Assembly: GCA_007922195.1 (NCBI GenBank)
Contig: ML682005.1
Coordinates: forward strand, 41,883,177 to 41,947,176
Length of the DNA: 64,000 bases
Origin: Podocnemis expansa
Lineage: Eukaryota > Chordata > Testudines > Podocnemididae
Direction of reading: 5' to 3'
A program made the position numbers and the translations under genes. Position 1 is the first letter of the stretch. Every line of letters begins with the position of its first letter. Below the pieces are notes generated by a model that was given only the letters and a program-made list of their open reading frames with translations, ran no database searches and was not told where the DNA came from. Below, piece after piece: positions 60,501 through 64,000 of the stretch.

Positions 60501-62743
60501 GGAACGCATCATTCTCCCTGCTCACTCTCTGAAAGAACTTGTTACAGTATTTAAACAGGTTAATTCTAAATCAAAGCTTCCAAGGGAAACTACAGAGAAT
60601 TCATAGGCAAATTTGCCATGATTAACTTGGGTTTGAACAGAAAGGTGGGCTGCCTTTCTCATTACAAAAAGTGATTTTTCACCTGCCTCAATCTCCCCAC
60701 CTTCTTATATGTTGTTCCACGCTGTTTGAATCTAAACAACTTGTTCGCTTTTCTGTAATAGTCTGACCTGACCCTGTTGCTCACTCTTCACCTAGTTTTT
60801 CCTCCCATACAGTAAGTTTTCCATTTTTAAATATCAGATGAAGTGGAATTTCTCCCACAAAAGTTCATGCGATAAATAAATACGTTAGCCTTATAAAGTG
60901 CCATAGGACTCCTTGTTCATTTTGCTGAACTAGACTAACACGGCTACCCTTCAAAACTGGTTTCACTGCTGATCATTTCAGCAGCAACATCCAATCCCAA
61001 ATTGTCTGCTTAGTTGCCATAAACTTGATCTGCTTTGCTCAGCTGCCAAAACCTCCCTTTACACCAGACCACAGCTGCAATGCAGTGGCATAGTGTCAAT
61101 CCAAAAACCCAGCAGCACTGTGAAAAGCAAAAACATGGGGAACAGCAAATTCACTGACAAAGCATCTGTTTTCACTATAACTCGTATATTTGTGTTTAAA
61201 GGAGTAATGTCAAAAACTTGATCAAGCACTCTTTATGCTCTTAAAATTCTCAGTGATGTTCACAGAGGATTTTGATATGCAAAGAATGCAGGTTCAGACA
61301 TGGAGAGTCATATGCTGCCTCCACCTTTGTGGACGTGAAGGCCTCTGGGTTGTTAAATCTGCCCAGCAAGATAAATTTGGAAGGGAGAGAGAAAAGAGCA
61401 GCTGTGCATATCCTCCATTCTGTCTCCTGACAGCAGGAAGGATTTGGGGGCTGTTACTCAGTCACTAGGTAGTCACTAAAGCAGCTCTGAAGCTACTCTG
61501 TCAGTGGGAAAGGGGAAATTTCCTACTCTTTCCCAGGGAGTTAGCCAGTATCTAAGCCCACTTAGGCTTTGGATGAGGCTACATGCACCACTCTAAGTTG
61601 CACACATTCTTCAAACATACTCTTCTTACACCTTGTGTCATCAAGAATTGACTTTGTTACTAAATATAGTATTGCTTTGGGGATAAAGAAAGAAAACATT
61701 AACCAAGGGTGGTTTGTGTAAAAGATCACATTGCCACTCTGACCTGCCATATGGCACAGGGAGACCTTGTTCATTTTCTTGAAAGCACATACAAGACATT
61801 AGTCTGAACTTCGTCGCATTATGTCCAAATAGAAAAAAAGACATGAAAAAGAAAGGTACAGCAAAAGCACTGCTTACTCCTTTCTATTTGTGACATAAGT
61901 AAACTTAGCTTGGAGAGATGCTGACCATTTAGCAATACACCTGTGCAAACAGTATCACATGATTACAGGGCTTACCTCCTTCATCATTGCTTCAAAAAAA
62001 CAAATCATTGTCAATTAGCCCAAACACTTTTGTAATGTTTTTCAGACCATCTGTAAATCCATATTCTTCATTACAGATCCCTAGCTCTCAAAAAAAAGAT
62101 AAGAGCATATTTTAATTTACTCAAATCCTTTCTTTGCCTATTTATTTTAAGTGTCTGTTCTAAAGTCTGGATGCTTTACATAATTCCATACAAAATCAAA
62201 TCCTTATGACACCATCAGTGAATTTCGTAGACTGCCTGGACAAACAAAATTTAAAAGTTAATTCATTTATCACCACCTATTATGTATTAATCCATGTGCC
62301 ATGAAAATGTGAGCAAAAGTGATAGCAGGAATTATTATATACTATGCAAGAACATTTGATAAAAGGCTTTTTGAGAGAGCAAATAGGAAAGAGTAGGCAA
62401 TGGTGCTCTAATATATTTACACAAGTATGTAGACTATCTACTACACTAGAGATGCAGTGTAAAGGTTTAAGGAATAATTTGAACATCCACAGCCCACATT
62501 TTTTGTGGCTAATTTCTTAATTTGCAGTTAACATAGGAAAATTCCTGTAGAAAAAGTGATAAGCAAATCAACTCTTTTCACAGAAAAAGAATTGGGGGTG
62601 CAAAAAAATGATGCACATTATGTGTTACTGTTTTGTGCTCAGGTGAAGATGGGCGACTGGCATATGAACAGCTGGATAGATTTCCTCGGGAATTCGTTAA
62701 AGTAGGAGGCCGTCGTGGGACTGAAGTTGCCACAGCTTTTTAG
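15854..62743 (+). CDS. RIPOR2: RIPOR2 (FAM65B), complete coding region in 22 exons (genomic span)
   Basis: Join of 15854-15954, 17276-17431, 18748-18826, 19685-19708, 20809-20862, 25631-25780, 26782-26845, 32905-32948, 35314-35439, 35549-35697, 37577-37706, 38604-38750, 40425-41108, 43934-44118, 45934-46099, 47839-47974, 49644-49805, 51816-51974, 53645-53847, 57767-57850, 59757-59847 and 62643-62743. This gives 3195 nt, 1064 residues plus stop, with phase kept at every junction. The product matches RIPOR2 almost residue for residue in the N-terminal third and at the C-terminus (ends GTEVATAF). Known family role: a cytoplasmic and membrane-associated atypical inhibitor of RhoA that binds Rho GTPases and 14-3-3. 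It acts in lymphocyte polarity and migration, myoblast fusion and hair-cell stereocilia; human variants cause deafness. Layout: basic, phosphoserine-motif N-terminus (1-60), coiled coil (about 80-140), PL48/FAM65 region to about 360, disordered Ser-rich region (about 400-640), acidic stretch (about 670-690), helical armadillo-like C-terminus (about 720-1064). All-intact exons argue against a pseudogene. Confidence 0.93.
15955..17275 (+). other. RIPOR2: RIPOR2 intron 1, GC-AG type
   Basis: Begins GCAAGT after CTAG and ends ttttgcag. The GT at 15959-15960 would bring an immediate in-frame stop (gtg taa) after Gln, while the GC site restores Ser-Arg-Cys-Asn-Ser. Contains a short hAT-like element (16632-16825); otherwise I see only unique sequence. 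Confidence 0.88.
16632..16825. mobile_element. hAT-like non-autonomous element, 194 bp
   Basis: Flanked by GCTTAGAG (16624-16631) and GCCTAGAG (16826-16833), an 8-bp duplication with one change. Ends caagagttagtcaa and ccataggt...cccttg are weakly inverted; ggcccatggtccacc is typical of such elements. Confidence 0.6.
17276..17431 (+). CDS. RIPOR2: RIPOR2 coding exon 2 (residues 34-86)
   Basis: Acceptor ttttgcag, donor gtaaga, 156 nt, entering and leaving after codon position 2. Reads [20 protein letters not shown] and ends near KNGL. Includes R34-C-N-S37, a second basic-phosphoserine motif, then a lysine-rich stretch and the start of the helical region ([12 protein letters not shown]). Confidence 0.96.
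17685..17836 (-). repeat. Fold-back repeat family, long single arm (copy D)
   Basis: Fixed end tttccaaagggatagcc, then the complete arm to gatgcttcgaagatgggtg. The minus strand carries CTGAAGA (17799-17805) and GAAA (17777-17780) around a hairpin. Confidence 0.85.
18173..18454 (-). repeat. Fold-back repeat family, inverted dimer (copy E)
   Basis: Left arm has the fixed end (gttccaaagggttagcc); right arm is its reverse complement but stops at ccttgtttgttctg, without that end. Minus-strand core CTGATGA (18291-18297) and GAAA (18269-18272) is intact; the other arm's core is damaged (ctgacta). Confidence 0.88.
18501..18646 (+). repeat. Fold-back repeat family, short inverted dimer (copy F)
   Basis: Left arm tggagtcttgtggcac to cacatgaactttcat, right arm back to gctacccctgtggaac with the fixed end. 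Core region deleted. Lies about 100 bp upstream of exon 3. Confidence 0.85.
18748..18826 (+). CDS. RIPOR2: RIPOR2 coding exon 3 (residues 86-112)
   Basis: Acceptor tttacag, donor gtatgt, 79 nt. Completes the split Asp codon, then [20 protein letters not shown] and KRNSRL. Heptad-like leucine spacing supports the family's coiled coil, which in the human protein is linked to filopodia formation. Confidence 0.97.
19048..19401. mobile_element. hAT-like non-autonomous element, 354 bp
   Basis: TIRs taggggtgcccaaac and gtttggccacaccaa; flanks TTATAGTC (19040-19047) and TCATAGTC (19402-19409), one mismatch. Interior gagctacaca and gtgagccgca motifs repeat near both ends. Confidence 0.85.
19685..19708 (+). 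CDS. RIPOR2: RIPOR2 coding exon 4, 24-nt microexon (residues 113-120)
   Basis: Acceptor attgcag, donor gtatgt. Eight whole codons, GVLYDLDK, identical to the human protein in this segment as I remember it. Phase 0 at both ends, so skipping would delete eight residues of the coiled coil without a frameshift. Too short for gene finders to see alone. Confidence 0.95.
20809..20862 (+). CDS. RIPOR2: RIPOR2 coding exon 5 (residues 121-138)
   Basis: Acceptor atttgcag, donor gtaatg, 54 nt, phase 0-0. Encodes [18 protein letters not shown], a basic amphipathic helix continuing the coiled coil. Like exon 4 it could be skipped in frame. Confidence 0.97.
21021..21034. repeat. G14 homopolymer
   Basis: Fourteen G in a row in intron 5, preceded by AAAAC. 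Confidence 0.95.
21497..21566. repeat. (CA)35 microsatellite
   Basis: Uninterrupted AC dinucleotides for 70 bp in intron 5. Confidence 0.97.
23131..23317 (+). mobile_element. hAT-like non-autonomous element, 187 bp
   Basis: Ends cagtggttttcagactt and aagtttgaaaatcactg are inverted repeats. Flanks ACCTAATG (23123-23130) and ACTTAATG (23318-23325) are an 8-bp duplication with one change. Confidence 0.88.
24019..25005 (+). mobile_element. CR1 LINE 3' fragment with reverse-transcriptase remnant
   Basis: Frame gives [19 protein letters not shown] and [23 protein letters not shown] stands where active CR1 has FADDTKL, so a catalytic Asp is lost. The 3' untranslated part (ggaggatttt, gaactaggtgacctcctaag) follows. 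Five-prime truncated. Confidence 0.88.
25631..25780 (+). CDS. RIPOR2: RIPOR2 coding exon 6 (residues 139-188)
   Basis: Acceptor cctactag, donor gtctgt (weak), 150 nt, phase 0-0. Encodes [20 protein letters not shown], then a helical stretch ending RSYKEYTE. Nearly invariant family segment of the PL48/FAM65 region; Cys153 stands where I recall Gln in the human protein. Confidence 0.97.
26782..26845 (+). CDS. RIPOR2: RIPOR2 coding exon 7 (residues 189-210)
   Basis: Acceptor aacacag, donor gtaatt, 64 nt, ending one base into a Gly codon. Encodes [21 protein letters not shown]. Conserved helical segment before the beta-rich part of the N-terminal domain. Confidence 0.97.
27078..27333 (-). repeat. 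Fold-back repeat family, near-perfect inverted dimer (copy G)
   Basis: Two arms of about 100-125 bp are almost exact reverse complements around the centre near 27230. The left arm alone has the fixed end. Both arms keep the core: minus strand 27195-27201 with 27173-27176, plus strand CTGAGGA 27256-27262 with GAAA 27281-27284. Confidence 0.92.
29175..29547 (-). mobile_element. hAT-like element interrupted by a younger hAT element
   Basis: The two halves (29175-29331, 29511-29547) are the reverse complement of the family at 23131-23317: ttcaaactt near the left end, agtttgaaaaccac at the right, and gtgctgtgacccaa inside. Target duplication is degraded (5 of 8). Confidence 0.75.
29332..29510. 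mobile_element. hAT-like non-autonomous element, same family as 1703-1894
   Basis: Starts CAGGGGTCTC and ends GAGACCCCTG, with near-duplicated 8-mers CTGTACTG / CTGTATTG on its flanks. It interrupts another hAT-like element (29175-29547). Confidence 0.88.
29727..29792 (+). repeat. Fold-back repeat family fragment (copy H)
   Basis: aaaagcttaggtgcaaataa, atttgttagtctttacggtg, then gccgcctcatttgctttt; truncated at both ends. Confidence 0.7.
31371..31470 (+). repeat. Fold-back repeat family, single arm (copy I)
   Basis: Begins aaaagctcatgtgataaacc, immediately after where the core would be, and ends at the fixed terminus ggctacccctttggaac. Abuts the DNA element at 31475. Confidence 0.82.
31475..32060. 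mobile_element. T/A-rich inverted-repeat DNA element, 586 bp
   Basis: Left end tggatatgtctacattgctc mirrors the right end gagcaatgtaaacgtaccca. The inverted similarity continues inwards through ttttgaaataattatctc, then the gggacgag/ggtcccgaaata-type inner pairs. Interior is filled with ttttttcgaaaaag motifs. Includes an AAAAT tract at 31876-31903. No coding potential. Confidence 0.8.
31876..31903. repeat. (AAAAT)n tract
   Basis: Five AAAAT-type units within the DNA element at 31475-32060. Confidence 0.85.
32905..32948 (+). CDS. RIPOR2: RIPOR2 coding exon 8 (residues 210-224)
   Basis: Acceptor gcttttag, donor gtaagc, 44 nt. Encodes [15 protein letters not shown], invariant with human as I recall it. 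It lies about 6 kb after exon 7 in a repeat-rich stretch, yet both splice sites and the frame are clean. Confidence 0.96.
33285..33365 (+). repeat. CR1-like 3' tail
   Basis: gatagatggaccacagtctg and acccatcatggcctttctta resemble the 36262-36312 copy (gaccattggtctgacccag). Both look like CR1 variant ends; class uncertain. Confidence 0.5.
33797..34711. mobile_element. Inverted-repeat DNA element with GC-rich core, 915 bp
   Basis: Ends ggttatgttcacac and gtgtgaacacacc are inverted repeats. Sub-terminal zones on both sides are packed with TTTCGAAATA-type palindromes, including a short hairpin at about 33887-33926. Between 33930 and 34490 the sequence switches to very GC-rich DNA made of degenerate ggcttcccctgcccc-like units. 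Long open frames here on both strands are best explained by base composition. Confidence 0.75.
35314..35439 (+). CDS. RIPOR2: RIPOR2 coding exon 9 (residues 225-266)
   Basis: Acceptor cccacag, donor gtaaac, 126 nt, phase 0-0. Encodes [20 protein letters not shown] and then [22 protein letters not shown]. Beta-strand-like alternation suggests the start of a small beta-sandwich (C2-like fold is my inference). Confidence 0.97.
35549..35697 (+). CDS. RIPOR2: RIPOR2 coding exon 10 (residues 267-316)
   Basis: Acceptor ccttgcag, donor gtaagt, 149 nt; only 109 nt of intron separates it from exon 9, the shortest intron of the gene. Encodes [20 protein letters not shown] and on to KLNLEITW plus two bases of Tyr316. 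Most conserved block of the family. Confidence 0.97.
36262..36312 (+). repeat. CR1-like 3' tail
   Basis: aatagaccattggtctgacc followed by cagtatggccattcttatgt, paired with 33285-33365. Confidence 0.5.
36330..36460 (+). repeat. MIR-type SINE 3' remnant
   Basis: tttacagggatgtcataagg and gggcactcagatactacagt match the MIR-like 3' part. Confidence 0.55.
37055..37374. mobile_element. hAT-like non-autonomous element, 320 bp
   Basis: Ends caggcttgtccgacatgtgg and ggttggacacccctg are inverted repeats; flanks TCTTAAAT (37047-37054) and TCTGAAAT (37375-37382) differ at one base. Confidence 0.85.
37472..37506. repeat. (TAG)n(TAA)n microsatellite
   Basis: Four-plus TAG units run directly into about six TAA units in intron 10. 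Confidence 0.9.
37577..37706 (+). CDS. RIPOR2: RIPOR2 coding exon 11 (residues 316-359)
   Basis: Acceptor tttttgcag, donor gtaagt, 130 nt. Encodes [20 protein letters not shown] then [24 protein letters not shown]341 is a basic kinase or 14-3-3-like site, and TPETP is a proline-directed cluster. Confidence 0.97.
37835..37990 (+). repeat. Fold-back repeat family, inverted dimer (copy J)
   Basis: Left arm aaaacaacaagagtcctg to ggcataagctttcctggg; short right arm to the fixed end ggctacccctctgga. The core on the minus strand is damaged (ctgacaa). Confidence 0.82.
38123..38325 (-). repeat. Fold-back repeat family, compact inverted dimer (copy K)
   Basis: Left arm with fixed end (atttccaaaggggtagcc), right arm ending cttcttgtttttgct. 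On the plus strand: ggcataagc (38203-38211), CTGATGA (38237-38243), hairpin (38244-38260), GAAA (38261-38264), gcttatgcc (38265-38273). Confidence 0.9.
38604..38750 (+). CDS. RIPOR2: RIPOR2 coding exon 12 (residues 360-408)
   Basis: Acceptor gctgaag with a T-run upstream, donor gtgagt, 147 nt, phase 0-0. Encodes [20 protein letters not shown], then [24 protein letters not shown]390-F-S392 is another 14-3-3-like serine cluster. The GKP-like stretch diverges moderately from human. Confidence 0.95.
40425..41108 (+). CDS. RIPOR2: RIPOR2 coding exon 13, large Ser-rich exon (residues 409-636)
   Basis: Acceptor ctttgcag, donor gtaagt, 684 nt, phase 0-0. Begins [20 protein letters not shown] and ends near [11 protein letters not shown]. 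The middle (about 440-580) is rich in Ser, Thr, Pro and Glu and looks disordered; it diverges most from mammals. The last third ([20 protein letters not shown] and [20 protein letters not shown]) is well conserved. Confidence 0.96.
41600..41697 (+). mobile_element. CR1 LINE 3' tail
   Basis: gactagactcaatgacct, gtcccttccag and the end tatgattctatga are the typical CR1 terminus. Confidence 0.75.
42765..42860 (+). repeat. MIR-type SINE 3' remnant
   Basis: tacctatctcacaggggtgt, tgtgaggattg and actataaaagctaagatatt match the MIR 3' half. Confidence 0.6.
43934..44118 (+). CDS. RIPOR2: RIPOR2 coding exon 14 (residues 637-698)
   Basis: Acceptor tttgcag, donor gtaagt, 185 nt ending after codon position 2. 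Encodes [20 protein letters not shown], then an acidic-glycine run ([15 protein letters not shown]) and VFSDTETEK. The run of Gly is slightly expanded relative to the human protein as I remember it. SRSSSFS is another phosphoserine-type cluster. Confidence 0.96.
44689..44708. repeat. (TG)n microsatellite
   Basis: About ten TG units in intron 14. Confidence 0.85.
45934..46099 (+). CDS. RIPOR2: RIPOR2 coding exon 15 (residues 698-753)
   Basis: Acceptor ttaacag, donor gtacaa (weak), 166 nt. Encodes [20 protein letters not shown], then [20 protein letters not shown] and [16 protein letters not shown]. The [11 protein letters not shown] stretch begins the helical C-terminal domain. Confidence 0.96.
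46785..47175. other. GC-rich block in intron 15
   Basis: About 390 bp of high GC in an AT-rich intron, made of degenerate cagccccagccccagcc and ctgcagctcccagcccc units, bounded by ordinary AT-rich sequence. Open frames on both strands follow from composition. No promoter elements or splice sites identified. Confidence 0.6.
47839..47974 (+). CDS. RIPOR2: RIPOR2 coding exon 16 (residues 754-799)
   Basis: Acceptor tctgttag, donor gtaagt, 136 nt ending one base into Ala799. Encodes [40 protein letters not shown] and SSVTE. Amphipathic helices of the armadillo-like C-terminus. Confidence 0.96.
48036..48215. repeat. GGGCCCCAGAAC-motif block
   Basis: The motif gggccccagaac recurs three times (near 48055, 48150, 48180) with ggcccaattttttgattctg between. 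Internal repetition; family unknown. Confidence 0.45.
48595..49067. mobile_element. hAT-like non-autonomous element, 473 bp
   Basis: Ends caggggttcccaacctttt and ggttgaaaaccactg are inverted repeats, with acagcacac near one end and cacaacacaccatgg near the other. Flanking 8-mers match at 5 of 8, so the insertion is old. Confidence 0.75.
49170..49330 (-). repeat. Possible MIR-type remnant
   Basis: cccctgtggagtaggcaaac and aggtgagttgtccacagccc are consistent with a degraded MIR on the minus strand. Low certainty. Confidence 0.35.
49644..49805 (+). CDS. RIPOR2: RIPOR2 coding exon 17 (residues 799-853)
   Basis: Acceptor tacactag, donor gtgaag (weak), 162 nt. Encodes [40 protein letters not shown] and [14 protein letters not shown]. 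The [10 protein letters not shown] segment is identical to the human protein in memory. Confidence 0.96.
50227..51238 (+). mobile_element. CR1 LINE 3' fragment
   Basis: Opens with a reverse-transcriptase remnant ([20 protein letters not shown]), frameshifts at the FADD region, then continues with a normal CR1 3' portion and ends near ctatgattctctgat. Same part of CR1 as 24019-25005 but an independent insertion. Confidence 0.88.
51816..51974 (+). CDS. RIPOR2: RIPOR2 coding exon 18 (residues 853-906)
   Basis: Acceptor cctatag with a long pyrimidine tract, donor gtagag (weak), 159 nt. Encodes [40 protein letters not shown] and [13 protein letters not shown]. Conserved helices of the C-terminal domain. 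Confidence 0.96.
53246..53449 (+). repeat. Fold-back repeat family, compact inverted dimer (copy L)
   Basis: Left arm aaaacaaacaagcagtcctg to tcatgagctttcccg; right arm with CTGATGA (53327-53333) and GAAA (53352-53355), ending at the fixed terminus agctacccctctgaac. Ends about 195 bp upstream of exon 19. Confidence 0.88.
53645..53847 (+). CDS. RIPOR2: RIPOR2 coding exon 19 (residues 906-973)
   Basis: Acceptor ctttctag, donor gtaggg (weak), 203 nt. Encodes [20 protein letters not shown], then [20 protein letters not shown] and AENQHFREK. Helix-turn-helix repeats like armadillo or HEAT units. Confidence 0.96.
54580..56340. repeat. Unclassified, probably repeat-derived stretch
   Basis: Pyrimidine- and CCT-rich sequence unlike the rest of the intron; on the minus strand a possible TATA-like gcttttataaag lies near 56050. 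Open frames up to 135 codons here have no recognisable product. May be an old LTR element; unproven. Confidence 0.3.
57767..57850 (+). CDS. RIPOR2: RIPOR2 coding exon 20 (residues 974-1001)
   Basis: Acceptor ttttccag, donor gtaaaa, 84 nt, phase 0-0. Encodes [28 protein letters not shown], an armadillo-like helical pair. Confidence 0.96.
58860..59135 (+). mobile_element. LINE 3' fragment (CR1/L2 type)
   Basis: gctgattaaccactggaac, atcttccatcccttgacggc and gatctaatggtcactt match the end region of an old CR1/L2-like LINE. No intact frame. Confidence 0.65.
59290..59385. repeat. Unclassified dispersed repeat, copy 2
   Basis: gttgcttaagacacagctgg and gtgctcagatactaatgata parallel the copy at 4505-4610. 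Confidence 0.45.
59757..59847 (+). CDS. RIPOR2: RIPOR2 coding exon 21 (residues 1002-1032)
   Basis: Acceptor ctttctag, donor gtgagt, 91 nt ending one base into a Gly codon. Encodes [20 protein letters not shown] and [10 protein letters not shown]. Conserved last armadillo-like repeat. Confidence 0.96.
60833..60956 (+). repeat. Fold-back repeat family, single arm (copy M)
   Basis: Starts at atcagatgaagtgg (core mutated to CAGATGA and AAAA) and runs to the fixed end cggctacccttcaaaac. Confidence 0.85.
62643..62743 (+). CDS. RIPOR2: RIPOR2 coding exon 22 with stop codon (residues 1032-1064)
   Basis: Acceptor gtgctcag; encodes [20 protein letters not shown] and [13 protein letters not shown], then TAG at 62741-62743. 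The C-terminus is identical in family character to the human protein. REF replaces RDC of human as I remember it. Confidence 0.96.
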
Positions 62744-64000
62744 ATGCAAAATAATTTGTCTAACAGTTAATGGTTATGACTGGTCTCATTAACGGGGAAT
62801 GGTGCTGTAATTTAACTGCTTAAAAGGAAAACTCTTGAAAAATCATACAAAGAATGTGCTGAAAGTTTGCAACTTTGATTTAAGAACAAAAGTATAGAAT
62901 CCAGTTATTGAGTTCCTAGTGGCTTTTCCCTGTAGCTTATGATGGAGCAGTTGAAGATACTTCAACTCTTTCAGAATAAATGTAGTTGCAGTCAGTCAGT
63001 ATCAAACTTCTATAAGATTTTAGAATTCAGTTTTAACATTTGTACAGATTTTTGCACTTGTTTTATTGAAGTTGTTGTGTAAGCTTGAACTGTGATGCTG
63101 TGTCTAAAAAGGAGGAGACCAAGTGGAATTACAGAGCAGCTTTCCACTCTGCACTTACATGTTGGATGCCTTGCAGTGTTCCTAATGGCATTATAGCAGC
63201 ACAAAACAAAACTGAGCTACCCAGTTTTATTTTACTGGTGAAACACATATCAAGTTTCTTCAAATCAAGTTTTGCCTCCAAAAACAACAGGCTGTAAAAC
63301 CCAAGGAGATGTTATTTCACTGACTCATTTTAAATGCCTCTGCTTGTCTTATTTCCTCCCCCTTACCCCTCCAGTAATGAAGTATGATTAATCTAAGGAT
63401 TTTCTTGTGCTATCAAGCAATTATGTAGGTTTTATAGAAATAAATGGAAGGTTACCTGTGCTTGTTTGACAAGTGAATATAATGCAATTAATTGCATAAA
63501 TCCCTGAAGGTGTTTGTTTCCTAGGTTGCAAGTAGGAGTGGGTTACATGTACTCTGGCTAGTGCATTAAAGCTTGCTATAGTTTCACTATAAAGAAATAA
63601 AGCTAACTAAAGAGGACCTTGGAACTGTTAAACACAGGGTGCATATAAAAGCATTTCCTTCCCCTAACTCCAAGTATGAAAGACTGAGTGCTACACGTCA
63701 CTGATTATAGCCTATCAGTTAACAGAAGAGGCGAGTGCAATTTAACAGAGTGTTCTTATACTGTGGTTCATCTGACATGAAATGCTATTTAGATATTAAT
63801 TTGAACACCCGGTTTTGATAGACTGTACAGAAGGGAATTGCCAATAGTTCCCTACCAAAGCAAGCCTTGTGCGCCAAATACATTGGCAGACAGTTTTTCT
63901 GACTGTGAATGTTACCAACAATGTACATACAGCTGTATATTTATAAATGTATATTCTTTAAAGGTACATTTGTACAGACTAAAATATTTGTCTATAGCAG
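62744..64000 (+). other. RIPOR2: RIPOR2 3' untranslated region, probably continuing past the window
   Basis: Follows the stop codon with no further splice signal. AATAAA hexamers lie at 62975-62980, 63439-63444 and 63596-63601, so several polyadenylation sites are possible. A UGUACAUA Pumilio-type element is at 63922-63929, followed by an AU-rich stretch. No obvious interspersed repeat intrudes, which fits a selected UTR. The true 3' end cannot be fixed from sequence alone. Confidence 0.75.

Larger units (their letters stand above)
53848..62642 (+). other. RIPOR2: RIPOR2 introns 19-21
   Basis: Intron 19 (53848-57766) has a 1.8-kb unclassified, possibly repetitive stretch at about 54580-56340. 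Intron 20 (57851-59756) carries a LINE 3' fragment (58860-59135). Intron 21 (59848-62642) carries one fold-back family copy (60833-60956); the remainder shows nothing I recognise. Confidence 0.75.

Overview
The window is vertebrate nuclear DNA, most likely from a turtle (reptile). It is AT-rich and intron-dominated, with CR1 LINE fragments, MIR-type SINE remnants, many short hAT-like DNA elements with target-site duplications, and an abundant fold-back repeat of a kind I associate with turtle genomes. The species assignment is inference from repeat content plus the amniote-like protein.

It holds one recognisable protein-coding gene, on the + strand: RIPOR2 (FAM65B), the RHO family interacting cell polarization regulator 2. 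I traced 22 coding exons by splice sites, reading phase and remembered similarity to the vertebrate protein. They run from an ATG at 15854 to a TAG at 62743 and join without a frame break into 1065 codons (1064 residues), close to the human long isoform. Twenty introns are GT-AG. Intron 1 appears to be GC-AG, because only that junction keeps the frame.

Layout: 1-15827 is upstream or 5'-intron DNA with no supported exon and several nested repeats. 15828-20862 holds exons 1-5 (N-terminus and coiled coil). 25631-38750 holds exons 6-12 (rest of the N-terminal PL48/FAM65 region). Exon 13 (40425-41108) is a large serine-rich exon. Exons 14-22 (43934-62743) encode an acidic linker and a helical, armadillo-like C-terminus. 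62744-64000 is 3' UTR that probably continues beyond the window.

The most unusual signal is a dispersed repeat family with about 13 copies here. Many copies are inverted dimers, with a full fixed terminus on one arm only. Several carry a hammerhead-ribozyme-like core (CUGANGA, hairpin, GAAA) at the centre of the fold-back. I see no second protein-coding gene. The long open frames around 34 kb and 47 kb lie in GC-rich repeat-like DNA.
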